Shown one piece after another: positions 36,492 to 48,900 of a stretch of DNA of 64,000 nt. Numbering within the stretch: the stretch's first letter is position 1; each line of letters starts with the position of its first letter. The DNA comes from Siphonodentalium dalli (lineage: Eukaryota; Mollusca; Scaphopoda; Gadilida; Siphonodentaliidae). The DNA lies in assembly GCA_032622095.1 (NCBI GenBank), contig CP136068.1, forward strand, positions 132,749,989-132,813,988, written 5' to 3'. Position numbers and translations under genes: made by a program. A model generated the notes under the pieces. The model saw only the letters and a program-made list of their open reading frames with translations, did not search any database and had not been told where the DNA came from.

Positions 36492-37020
36492 TTTAAAGGC
36501 ACAGGGTGGCGTTCGTTGCAGAAATATTCATATTTGTTCAAATCGCCATCAACAGAAGGAATATTAAGATATATATAGTTTTGTTCATATGCCAAACATA
36601 ATCAGCGCGTAAATAGTATATTGTCGCCAAGACGAACGATGGTGTACGTAAACAAGAGCCTGTTCGTGTTACAGAAGTTGTGCTTCTGTTTACATAACAC
36701 AGCGCAATTCTATTGGTTAATCACACAAAACTTATATAAACGCTCTTTATTATTTCCATATCAGGACAACAGTAACAATAACGCTCTTTTTGTTTACCAT
36801 ATCCGGATCTAAACAAAAGCCAGGAAACGTAACGTCTTTTGCTTTTGTTTACATAACAAAGGACAACAAATTGACAATAACATACTGTTTATGCCATATT
36901 TCTGATTTGTATAAGAACAAAGTCTGTCTATATTTTACTATTCTTTCTATTTATGGCGGTTTTTGACGGAGGTGAATATTTTAACAGCATACCCACTGCC
37001 AACGCCGCCCGTATCTTTAA
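36492..37020 (+). mobile_element. MITE, family B, copy 3 (second subfamily)
   Basis: Starts TTTAAAGGCACAGGGTGGCG and ends GCCGCCCGTATCTTTAA. It shares the GGCGTTCGTTGCAGAA segment with the copy at 63706 but not with copy 2, indicating two subfamilies. Motifs ACGCTCTTTATTAT and ACGCTCTTTTTG are ~42 bases apart. Confidence 0.82.
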
Positions 37021-37183
37021 GTGAATTTGTGAGCGATTTGAATTCCTATAATGGAATTTCTACTGTGTAACAAATTCAAAGTTGATTGCGATATCGGCTC
37101 ACATAAGTCACAGAAAAGCTTGCAATTTCGAGTTGGGAACTTCACCTACAGCGAAGTACATTATCAAGGAACAGATAATAACT

Positions 37184-37729
37184 CGGGGGGGGGGGGGGGT
37201 CGGAAAAAAAATTCAGGCACGTATGGCATTTTTTCCCTTTCGATCATGTTTTGTACCCACCCACCCCCACTGCCAAATTTTTTTCCGTTTTCGGCAGTTT
37301 TTTCCGACCATTTTTTGACATCCACCCCCCCTTTTAACACTAAAACAGAGATTTTGAGGGGGGTAATTCACTGTAAACAGCTGTATATGAATTTCTGTGC
37401 ATACTATTTATCATGGATGTTAACATGGACATGTAAATAGGAATGAGTCATTTTGAGGTCATTCGGCCAAAAAAACATGGCTGCCAGCGGCCATCTTGGA
37501 TTTCAAAATTTGCAACAAAATACAACACGATAACTGCCTGCAGTCAGTTTACCAGTTAGAGTTACATTATTTCTCTCATTCAAAGTGGTTTTGAAGCCCA
37601 ACTCATTGCCAAAACACTAAAAAAACAGCAGGAAATTTAGTTTTTAGTTGCGGAAAAAATTGCTTGTTGGTGGCTTTGAACACCCACCCACCCCGGCATT
37701 TTTTTTTCACACCCCCCCCCCCCCCCTTG
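37184..37729. mobile_element. 546-bp element with G/C-tract ends and 7-bp target duplication
   Basis: Begins with CG(n) and ends with a C tract then TTG, flanked by AATAACT on both sides (37177-37183, 37730-37736), and cuts the family C repeat exactly at that word. Subterminal CGGAAAAAAA / TTTTTTTTCAC are roughly mirror images. The apparent 129-codon frame inside is not supported as a gene. Confidence 0.75.
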
Positions 37730-38142
37730 AATAACTAAGAAATATATTCCCCGTGTTATTTTTTCGACTTTATAAGGTCCCTGTCAAAACTTCAAAAAAT
37801 ATTTTGTATTGGTGGAATATGATCTCTACGGAAGTTAGCCAGAGTAGAGATTCATGGCATGATCTAGTTGATAAAGATGTCATTCCGACTTGACGCCATA
37901 GCACCACCATGCGTAGGATTTATATAACATAACATAATTAAGTCGGACATATGAGCCCATTAATATAATGTTGTGATGGCCAGATATATCGAATTTCCAA
38001 AGAGACAGTTTTAAAGCCCCGCGAGGCGTTCGTAATATCAATATCAAGATGTCGGTATTTCGCTACCCAAATAACAAATTACAACTTCTGCGAATGATGT
38101 CGTATCGGTATATCGCCTCAAATCATAACTATTTATTGGGTG

Positions 38143-38678
38143 CCTTACTCGTATTTAAATTCGCGCAGTACTATTTTTCGCTGTTTTGAATTCGCGCACT
38201 TTAAATTGGCGCACCTAGCTGCGCGAATTCAAAACTGACAAAAATATTTTCGTAATATTTCCGTGATTTTTCGTATTTCTTGTAGCTGATGACAGTTTCG
38301 GTTCTTAGTCATTGCTGGAGATGGTATATGTATTAAACACGTTATTGGTGGATTTACATCGTGTAGACAATAAACTAGTAACTACATGCATCATTATTTT
38401 GTGGCGACCTGGAATATTAGTATTTCTTATACAAGTTATACAATGTCTATGTTACCATGATTTGTCGCTTGGCACTGTGAACAATGGTCGAGCAATAGCG
38501 GTTGGTCGAATGAAAATATATACATACATGTATAGGCATGATTGTCTACTCAACCGTTCATAATACATGTAAACTCAGCAGCATAGATCTGTGGTTTAGA
38601 TTAAACTCGAGCTCATTTTTAATTTCGCGATGGTGCGCGAAAAATATAGTACTGCGCGAATGTAAATACGAGTAAGGT
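38143..38678. mobile_element. TIR element (CCTTACTCGTATTTAAATTC)
   Basis: The left CCTTACTCGTATTTAAATTC and GCGCAGTACTATTTTTCGC return in complement at 38640-38678. The subterminal region is rich in GCGCGAATTC-type words. The interior frame at 38312-38563 shows no recognised domain. Confidence 0.75.
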
Positions 38679-38754
38679 ATGTCTTGTTGCTCTATCTATA
38701 TGCAGGCCCACGTGTCATTATAAACAGTTTGTCCAACCATTACGGTATATACTA

Positions 38755-38935
38755 GATCAAGCCACGATTCTCAACTCTGCGTAACGAATGTTGAGATCAT
38801 ATTCTACCAGTACAATACCTTGGAACTTTTTGAAGTTTTGACAGGGAACCTTACAAAGTCAAAAAAATAATGCGGGAAATATATTTCTTAGTTGCTAAAT
38901 GTTCCTTAATATTGTACTTCACAGAAGGTGAAGCC
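38755..38935 (-). repeat. Family C repeat, solo arm
   Basis: GTTTTGACAGGGAACCTTAC, AAATATATTTCTTAGTTGCT and ACTTCACAGAAGGTGAAG match the left arm at 36290-36480. Confidence 0.75.
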
Positions 38936-39390
38936 CGTCTGTGTTACACTAAATACTGTTTGGTGATTGGACAACAGGTACTGTCAATTGGGTCAACGTT
39001 TTACATCACAACAACACGAAGCGTGTAACACGAACACGACATCACAAATTGTTGACCTAATCAATAAAAATGGTCAGCAGAATAATAGGGCGTGCTTCTC
39101 AAAGTGCAGCCGAATTGCATCTGAAGCCAGTTATTTATATCGATCACGTAATCGTTGTAAAGTGCTTGTAAATCTTATATTGGGCTGACTTAATGTGCTG
39201 CGTAGGCCAGTGTCGAATTTTCGGCAGATTTGGTGAAAATACATAAGAATACATTCGCGATTTACACAATGACCCAACGACCAAAGTGGGGTACACACCA
39301 ATAACACGCACACCACATTCAATGCTTTCTTACAGCATTAAACCAGGTATTATAATATTAACTAAGTGTTTTAACTCCATTTATCCACAG

Positions 39391-39437
39391 AAATGCCGAC
39401 AACGCCTTCATAAGCACGTTATTACCAGTGCACCACC
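39391..39437 (+). promoter_or_regulatory. 5' leader with short upstream ORF
   Basis: TTTATCCACAG at 39380-39390 looks like a splice acceptor, so the leader probably joins an upstream non-coding exon that I cannot place. It contains a six-codon uORF (ATG 39393 to TAA 39411-39413), 24 bases before the main ATG. The main start sits in a good context (CACCACCATGA), which favours 39438 as the true initiator. Confidence 0.5.
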
Positions 39438-39932
39438 ATGACGGAGTCTGCGCCAACTGATTCGGACTATTCTCGAGATGGTGGTAACTCCATCGCTCCT
39501 AGTGATGCCAGTTCTCTAGGGATAGTTCCTTTCGGTTTCCACTCAAAAACTTCATACGACGCCGATGGTGCTTTACGTCATTTCCGGAGTGAATGCTTCA
39601 AGCGGATGGCAAAGCAACATGACAGCGACATCTGGCGGCGGCCACCGCCCGATATGAGATATGTGTCATTCGAGCCTTCCCCTCCCAAGAGAAACGCGTC
39701 AGATTCAATGAGACCTTGGGAGTACGGAACGATACCAGGGCAACGCATAGTCGTCAAGCGTCCCAATGAAACTGTGGTGCCGCACGCCCTAAAACCGAGG
39801 ATAGACGAACCTACACGATTCGATACGCTCTTCCGGTTCAAACGACCGTTTACGGCGAAGAAGGAATTCGTTCGCGAGGGAATGAATAAAACCCAACAGT
39901 ATCGTAATCCAAAGCCTCACGACTTCCGGGAT
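39438..39932 (+). CDS. Exon 1 (coding part) of the four-exon gene
   Basis: 165 codons from ATG to GAT, followed by GTAAGT. The Kozak-like CCACCATGA and the low-repeat, higher-GC composition stand out against the surrounding AT-rich DNA. The open frame runs into the intron for ten more codons only. Confidence 0.85.
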
Positions 39933-42900
39933 GTAAGTATTCAACCCAATTCTAAGTACATCTGATTTATATATGTATTAACCCTTTACCCAACAAAACG
40001 GCCAAAACCGGCCAAATAAAGCTTCAACAGCCTAAAATATCTTCGGTCTGTCTCAATAGAACCATACAAATATGGATATCATTGGAACCGGCTCCTTGAC
40101 CACATTGTGATAGTTACAGTTATGCCCTGTGCCAATGCATTCTCTTATATATGCGAGTCGACCATAGGTCGCCTCGCATATATAAGAGAATGCATTGGCC
40201 TTTTTTTAACACTTTTTACCAATTTTTCTTACATTCTTTAACAATTTTATAATTTTTAATGTGTTAAGCCAATGCATTCTCTTATATATGCGAGGCGACC
40301 TATGGTCGACTCGCATATATAAGAGAATGCATTGGCACAGGGCCCTTCTGTTGGGTAAAGGGTTAATGGGTTGGAGTATTGGATATTCTTTCAGCGTTCT
40401 AGATCTTCAGTTGTAAAACACACATGTTTATAGATAAAATCGTATGCATCTTAATAATATCTTCGTCCCAAATGGAAACATGTAATAAACAACCAACATG
40501 CATGCTTATGTGTATATACCAGAAAAGTCATATTTTTCAGCAAAGTTAATTCTGTAATTATGAATGTCCCGCCAGATCATCGAAACCATTTAAATAAATG
40601 GGAACACAATATAACAGCATAATAATTTTAGGGTGATAAAACGCTAGTAAAGCAAGACGATGATTGCATCACTGAAATAAACTACATGTAAGAGATACAG
40701 TCTGTCCGAACTGACAATATGTATTTGATCACATATATAAAATATATGCCATATTATATACCATTTGAAATAGGAAGCTCTCTAAAATTGTATTGTCAAC
40801 TTATCCGGTATAATAAACCGGTAAAATAAACATGTTGTTTTTGTTGAGTTACCAACGTGTTTTTGTGCTGAAGTTTCATCTGGTTTTGTTGCGCAAAGTG
40901 TATTATTTTCAATGGAGGGGGAATAACTATATATTTTAAGGATAGTTATTCCCCCTTCCATTGAAAATCCGGAACATGTCTCTATTCCGAAGGTTCGCTA
41001 TTCCGAAGGTTCACTATTCCGAAGGTTCTCTATTCCGAATGTTCGCTATTTTTCCGAAGGTTCACTATTCCGAAGGTTCGCTATTCCGAAGGTTTTGTTA
41101 TTTTAAAGGTTAATTCTATATTCTAAAGTATTGAGAGGGTCCGTTATCACGAAGACTCTTTTTATGAAGGAAATAACTTAAAACATTAAAACAATAAATG
41201 TGATTTGTTTGGTTTTCGCGGGTTTCCTTGATATTGAATGTCATTATGTATGACGTTATTTTTCAATACGTATTCACGTCACGCAGCCCACACAATTGCT
41301 ATGTTTCCATACGATTTAATGCCATCACGTATTATGTTATATCTCAATAATCTTAGAGGTATGAATACGCCAGATAAAGGCGGTTTATAACAGTGGGGCT
41401 ATAACGCGTAATGCATACTGGAGCGCCATAACATACTGCGTAGCTGTATCGCTGAATAGACGGGTATGAGTTGAACCTAACTGCAATTGTGAATTGGTAT
41501 TGACTTTAAAGGCCCACTTAATTTTCGTGTCACCGATTATTTTTTATAGTGCCTTTATATATGGTTTAATAACAATCTGTGCCATAAAATATGATTAAAG
41601 TACTATAATTCATCACCATGTGAAACGTCTGTGTCTCAGAAGATGCCCATATAGAAATAGAATACAGATGAACTCATAAAAAGATTCCCCCGTACCCGTA
41701 ATGGCTCCCAGAATGCAACATAATTCAAACTAAAATGTATTTTCAATGGAATAACTCAATCTTTAATATATAGAGTTATTCCCCCTCCATTGAAAATAAT
41801 ATACTTTGCGCAACAAAACCAGATGAAACTTAAGCACAAAACACGTCGGTAACTCAGCAAAAACAACATGTTCAAAGTTTATTACACCGGATAAGTTGAT
41901 AATACAATGTTAGAGAGCTTCATATTTCAAATGGTATATAATATGGCATATATTTTATATATGTGATCTGGGGTTCGAAAATTAAGTGGGCCTTTAATTT
42001 TGATGTTTCTTTCAAATACAGATTGCCAGTTCGGACAGACTGCATCTCTTACCTGTAGTTTATTTCAGTCATACAGTCATCGTGTTTTCAACTGTCCATA
42101 ATAAACGATAAACTGATACTGTCTTCTTGCTATTAATAACCGACACCTGGGACAATCTGGCAATTAGAACGGGGTGTATAAATGTACTCTATATGTGAAT
42201 ACTAGCGTAAAATAGTATTTTTCATTCCTCGTGTGTTTTCTTGTGGAGGTGCAAAATTTTTATTCATTTCTGGTTAAATACGCCCAGAGTAGAAAACCTT
42301 CGGAATAGCGAACCTTCGGAATAACGAACCTTCGGAATAATGAACCTTCGGAATAGGGAACCTTCGGAACAATAAACCTTCGGAATAGCAAATCTTCGGA
42401 ATAATGAACCTTCGGAATAGAGAACCCTACCCGAAAATCCATTTTAGTTTGAAGTCTATTGCATTCTGGAAGCCATAACGGGGGAATCTTTTTATGATTT
42501 CAGCTGTTTTCTATTTCTCTATGGGCATCTTCTGAGACACAAACGTTTAAAATGGTGATGAATTATAGTATTTATTTTAATCCTAATGTATGGCATAAGT
42601 TGTTAAAAAAAACGTATATCAAGGCACTATAAAAAAAAATCGGTGACTCGAAAATTAAGTGGGCATTTAAAATCAATACAAAGTCACAACTGCAGTTAGG
42701 TTCATCTCATATCCGTCTATTCAGCGATGTTCTTCTACGCAGTTATAGCCTCCAGTATTCATTAACCCTTTACTCAACAAAACGGCAAAAAACGCCCAAA
42801 TAAAGCTTCAACAGCCTAAAATATCTTCCGTCTGTCTCAATAACACCATACAAATATGGATATCACTGGAACCGGTTAATTGACCACAGTGTGATGGTTA

Positions 42901-45900
42901 CAGTTATGCCCTGTGCCAATGCATTCTCTTATATATGCGAATCGACCATAGGTCGCCTCGCATATATAAGAGAATGCATTGGCCTAAAAAAAACTTTCTT
43001 ACATTTTTTATAATATTTTTCTACATTCTTTGACAATTTTATCATTTTTAATATGTGTTAAGCCAATGCATTCTCTTACAGATGCGAGGCGACCTATGGT
43101 CGACTCACATATATAAGAGAATGCATTGGCACAGGGCCGTTCTGTCGGGTAAAGGGTTAAGCGTTATAGTCCCAATGTGATAATCCGCTTTTAGCTGGCG
43201 TATATTCTTGCCTCTAAGATTATTGAGATATTACGTCATACGTAATGACATTAAATCGTATGGAAACATAGCAATTGTGTAGGCTGTGTGACGTGAATAT
43301 GTCTTGAGAAATAACGTCATACGTAATGACATTAAATCTCAAGAAAATCCGCGAAAGCAAAATTCCTTCATAAAAAGAGTATTCGTGAAAATGAACCCTC
43401 TCCATACTTTAGAATATATAATTAACCTAAAATAACAAAAACATTCGGAATAGCGAACCTTCGGAATAGAGAACCTTCGCAATAGTGAACATTCGGAATA
43501 GCGAACCTTCGGAATAGAGACATGTCCCCCGTAATTTCCTCTTCAATGGGAAGGATTTATTTGATAATTTGAGCACATTCATTGTCTTGAATGTCTCAAT
43601 TTGATTAATTTAACATTGGAAGAGCACGAATTAAGACAATTCCAATCTGTAAATATTCATTTATATTTATTTCTTGCAGCTTCCATCCATCGAGAAACTC
43701 GGATTGTCGGAGTTCAAATCAAATACAGATCCAGATCCGTTCAAAATTAAATTTTCTTCAGAAAGACTCAATTGTGGTGAGTTGATATCCAATGTGATGT
43801 GTACGACAGAGAATATGCGCCTCTTCAAGTTCACTTTCAAGTGCGTTTCGACACCAAATTCTTTTTATCATTTTATCAATGACCTAATGACCTTTTTCTC
43901 TTCAGAAATGTCTCGTTTGCGAGTTATTTCCAAATTATTTCACAGATCGTTAATTTGTTTTTATTTTCCGTTATCAGTATTTGTTTGTTTCCTGCAACAC
44001 ACCACCATACATTTAGAAATTTCGATATATTTATTCGTTAATCACAAATTAGTTTGAGACTTTTGATTGGAAAGTAACTATCCAGATAATATTGCTGCAT
44101 CGTGATGCCATTAAATGTTAGCTGCATTTTCTATTGTCTATTATTTTCTGACGCCACCTGTCTATGTTCAGACAGCTGACAAAATGGTTGTACGGTATGT
44201 GTTTTGGTTGTATAGCATACTAGAACTAGATGTACTAAATGCAAGGAGTGATTGCATGATTGATTCTCGCCAGATATTTGGAGGCTAATTTCGGGCAAAT
44301 TTCAGATGATGAACAAAATACAAATTAATAGCTCGTCGTTAAGATCGTAGCATGCAACACACTGTACCCCTCCGCGGCCACTTTCAGATAACTGTCTGGT
44401 AACTTTACCCATGTGACTAGATTGAAACATACACATCAGCCCAATCCCCACGAAGTATGTATTATTACCCAGCATTATAACATGGTTGGTCTATTAAAAC
44501 ATGAATAATTTTAACGGCAAAGTCCAACATCTTCATTCTCATCAACCCAATCACCACAACGTACGTATTACTGTCCAACACTGTAACATGGTTGGTATAA
44601 TAAAACATAATCAATATTAACCCTTTACCCAACAGAACGGCCATGTGCCAATGCATTCTCTTATATATGCGAGTCGACCATAGGTCGCCTCGCATATATA
44701 AGAAAATGCATTGGCTTAACATATATTAAAAATGATAAAATTGTCAAAGAATGTAGAAAAATATTATAAAAATTGTTAAAAAATGTAAGAAAAAATTATA
44801 AAATTGTTAAAGAATGTACGAAAAAATGGTAAAAAGTGTTTAAAAATGATTTTTTTAGGCCAATGCATTCTCTTATATATGCGAGGCGACCTATGGTCGA
44901 CTCGCATATATAAGAGAATGCATTGGCACATGGTATAACTGTAACCATCACAATGTGGTCAATGAACCGGTTCCAATGATATCCAAATTTGTATGGTGTT
45001 ATTGAGACAGACAGAAGATATTTTAGGCTGTTGAAGCTTTATTTTGGGCGTTTTTGGTCGTTTTGTTGGGTAAAGGGTTAACAGCAAAGCTAACAAACTA
45101 ACCCTCACCAATTACTGTTGAACTTTGTTGTTAAAATTAATTGAGCTTCAATAGGCCAACCATGCCTATATGCAGGTTCCAGAACAAATGTGAAAAGAAG
45201 CCCTGCTTGGTGACTACTACACCCACGATCATTTGTGCATTTTCTCTGATAACGCGGCTTGTATACATGGTATGGGTAGATATCGGGGTCTTGCCTGTAC
45301 TGCATGCGCAATTGATATGGGAGTTAAATATTGATAGAATCGTTCAGCAGTTTGCAGTTGATTGGCTCTCTAAACACAGACACAGATATTGGATTTGTCG
45401 TGTCTTGTTGACACACAGTTTCACTGGCACCTCCACATAAAGACGAAATCGATCGTAAAGTAGTAATATTAGTTAGAAATGTCACTCGTTATCGACATAA
45501 TTCGCACAGTAAATAAACAGGCATGCTATTTATTCACACCACATATCAGATTGCACAGTCATTAATATCACACTGCTTGATAACAGGTTTATACCTATTG
45601 TAATGAGCAGGCCCATGCATGGTACTACGCCAACAATATGGGACATGTTCAATAATTTATTTTCATCATAGAACTGATAAGAAATATAACATACATGTAT
45701 GGTGTTCATATTTAGTGCGACTTGAAGTTGTTTTATATTCCCGGAGATTCCAGCTCACATGCAGTGCAGTATACATAACGTAATATCGTTTATCTTTATA
45801 TAAAATGCTTATTTCTTATCGAACCCCGCGGTCATAAGCGAGCCAGAAAGCCGTGCGCGCAATGAACTGGATTCTCATCTCAGTGAAAAAACTGACAAGG

Positions 45901-48900
45901 GCACAATGTCGTGGCAACTGAAACAATGACACGCATGCAGCCAGTCTCAGTTAACTACATATCCAAATATGTATTACTGAGTCTGATTACCTTATGTATA
46001 CTTTCTATTTCCCGTACCACGGGAGTCAGAGCCATTAGCGCCAACCATAACTCACTAGTAATAGCTCCAAGATTAAAGCGCCAAATCGAAACGGTTAACT
46101 TAACACAGTGTGGTGTAAGTTGGTGGAAGCCTGTAAATGCGTCCGAGAAATGATATATCGACGATATTACGACATATTTAGTAAGACTTTTGAGTGTATG
46201 TTTACACAGACTGAACGGATGCGTGTTCCCAACGGTGAATCAGACACCAAAAATTATCAAGAGATTGTTTGGCAGATTGGTCAAGTTATCTTTTAGACAA
46301 CACAACAGTTATTATAGCTGAAGGGTTCACTCTCACCAAAAAAAGTGCTGTAGGGTACACAGGGTTTGTGATAGGCACGAACACCATTACTTAAATTGTG
46401 TTTATGAAAGTCTGGCGCCCATTAGCAGTTTGTTTTCAGTACATTTTAATATTCATTGGAACGTAAACAATTATTCTCTAACAGAAATCATGGCAGATAC
46501 GAAAATTTAATGCCTTTAGAACGACATTTCAAACCCTGTGTACCCTTCAGCACATTTTGAAAATCCTGTGTACCCTTCAGCACTTTTTTTGGTGAGAGTG
46601 ACCCCTTCAGCGTTATTATATCTAAGTCGAACAGAGGCGTAAACAAAATCACCGCACGATCATTTTCAAACTTGACATGTGTTTTCTCTCCTCCAATCCC
46701 GTTACCGATTTAATTTGGTAAAACTAAATATGTTTAACCAATCTAAACGATGATAAATACAAGCAACCGACTATAGCCTGGATCGGAAGCGCTTGTCAAG
46801 CAACTGAACATGTATATGTGTGTTCGTCCGGTCGAAACGACTGTTGACCGGATGATAACTTGAATACTATTCGACAGAATTTGATGAAACTTGGTCAGTG
46901 GCATTCATATGAGGACGTCCCGATCAAGTTCGAAATTAGATCCGGTCAGACTATTTTTGGGGTAGTTATGTCTCCTTTCTACTTACGATTTGCCGACTGT
47001 TGCGTTGTCCAGATGGCAACTTAAGTTATCAATATCCAATAGCTTTGAAATTAAGTGAGTTGGTTAATCACATAATAGTACAGGTCCAGTTCGAATATCG
47101 GTTCGGTCCGACCATTTGGACGGCGTTATGCCTCTTTTTTTTACTAAAGAATTGTCTATTATTTTGTTGTCCGGATGTTAACTTGAATATTTATTCGACA
47201 TAATTTGATGAACTATTTGATAAACGTCTTCCAGTATCCGCATCATTCAGTTGGTCAAACATGATTGGGTGCGCAGTGTTTATGATTATCCGATAGCTTT
47301 AAAAGTTAGGAAGTGGATTAACATACAGGTCAATATAAAATTGTGGCCTTCATATGAGAAGTGTCGATTAATTCGAATTTCGATAAGACTATTTCTGGCG
47401 GAGATACATGTATGCCCTTTTCGACTTAGAAATTTCCGATTATGTTGTTGTCCGGACATTAACTTGAATATTATTCGACATAATTTGGTAAACCTTTGGA
47501 CATGTAAGTGGCCTTAAAATGAGAAAGTCTCCATCAAGTTCGAATTTGGATCCGACTATTTCTGGCGGAGTTATTCCCCTTTTCTACTTAGAATTAGCTG
47601 ATTAGTTCTTGTTGCCCGGGTGATATCTCAAATTATGATTATCCGATAGCTTTCAAAGTTAGGAAGTTGATTAACATGCAGGTCAATATAAAGTTGGCTT
47701 CGTTCAGACAAATTCTGACTGAGTTATTCCCCCTTTTTTGTATCTATTGAAATATATTAAAAAAATAGACAGTGTTTGGAAGCAATATTTGATTCAATTA
47801 CAAGTAAGCCACCTTATTCGTGGGACGTATGGCCTATCTGACTTTTATTGTGCATACCAATTACGTTTGAATATGGCAATCAGAAATGCGTCACCGATTA
47901 CATTCTTATACTGGGTGGATGCATGGAAATGAATATAAGCTTTTTCAAAATGGCGGTGATACGAGTTCTGACCACAGGAAATGTTTTCCGCTCGATTTCG
48001 CGATAATAAGACCTTTTAGTGTTCAAAACCTATATGTAATTCACGTGTTGATATAACTCTCGCTTGCTGAGAACTTTGTTAACCTCAAATTGACTCAAAT
48101 TACTGGCTCACGCCATCTGGTTTTTACCATACATAGAAGACACGTGCACCAATGTCGTAAAAGCATTGTTGTTCGACAGCAGAGTATATATGCACGTGAA
48201 CGCATAATCAAATTAATGTAATCGAGGGTACTCTGGGTTTGTAAAAACGATTACCAGTCGGTTGTCAGTGTTCCAGGGCAATGCAATCTAAACTAATATC
48301 CATAACACTACCATATGGATTCAACGTCGCAAATCATCATATTTTGTGTGACTTTAATGTATTTTCAATATATAATATAATCCCCTAGACCTTTTAGAGC
48401 CTTTTAACCCTTTACCCAACAAACCGGCCAAAACCGGCCAAATAAAGCTTCAACAGCCTAAAATATCTTCGGTCTGTCTCAATAGAACCATACAAATATG
48501 GATATCATTGGAACCGGCTCATTGACCACATTGTGATTGTTACAGTTATGCCCTGTGCCAATGCATTCTCTTATATATGCGAGTCGACCATAGGTCGCCT
48601 CGCATATATAAGAGAATGCATTGGCCTAAAAAAAATCTTTTTTTAACACTTTTAACATTTTTTCTTACATTCTTTAACAATTTTATAATTTTTAATATGT
48701 TAAGCCAATGCATTCTCTTATATATGCGAGGCGACCTATGGTCGACTCGCATATATAAGAGAATGCATTGGCACATGGCCATTCTGTTGGTTAAAGGGTT
48801 AAATGTCTATTGTGCTATGTTCGCCCCAGGTTGATCGGATTGACTTTCGGACCATGCACCGGGCCTATATTACATGCCTGAACGTATTCTTTATTGTAAA

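Larger units (their letters stand above)
36283..37880. mobile_element. Family C inverted-repeat element with two insertions
   Basis: The left arm (36290-36480) reads GATCATGCCATGAATATCTA, AAGTTTTGACAGGGAACC and ACTTCACTGTAGGTGAAGG. The right arm has the reverse complement, split into 37125-37183 and 37730-37880. A family B MITE fills the centre and a G-tract element interrupts the right arm. It is thus a three-level nest. Confidence 0.7.

Noticed and set aside
37051-37440. 129-codon frame
   Set aside because: Spans the junction of family C repeat and the G-tract insertion.
48546-48834. Frames containing QCILLYMRGDLWSTRIYKRMHW, seen at many loci
   Set aside because: Each is the translation of the palindromic MITE hairpin, which reads the same on both strands.
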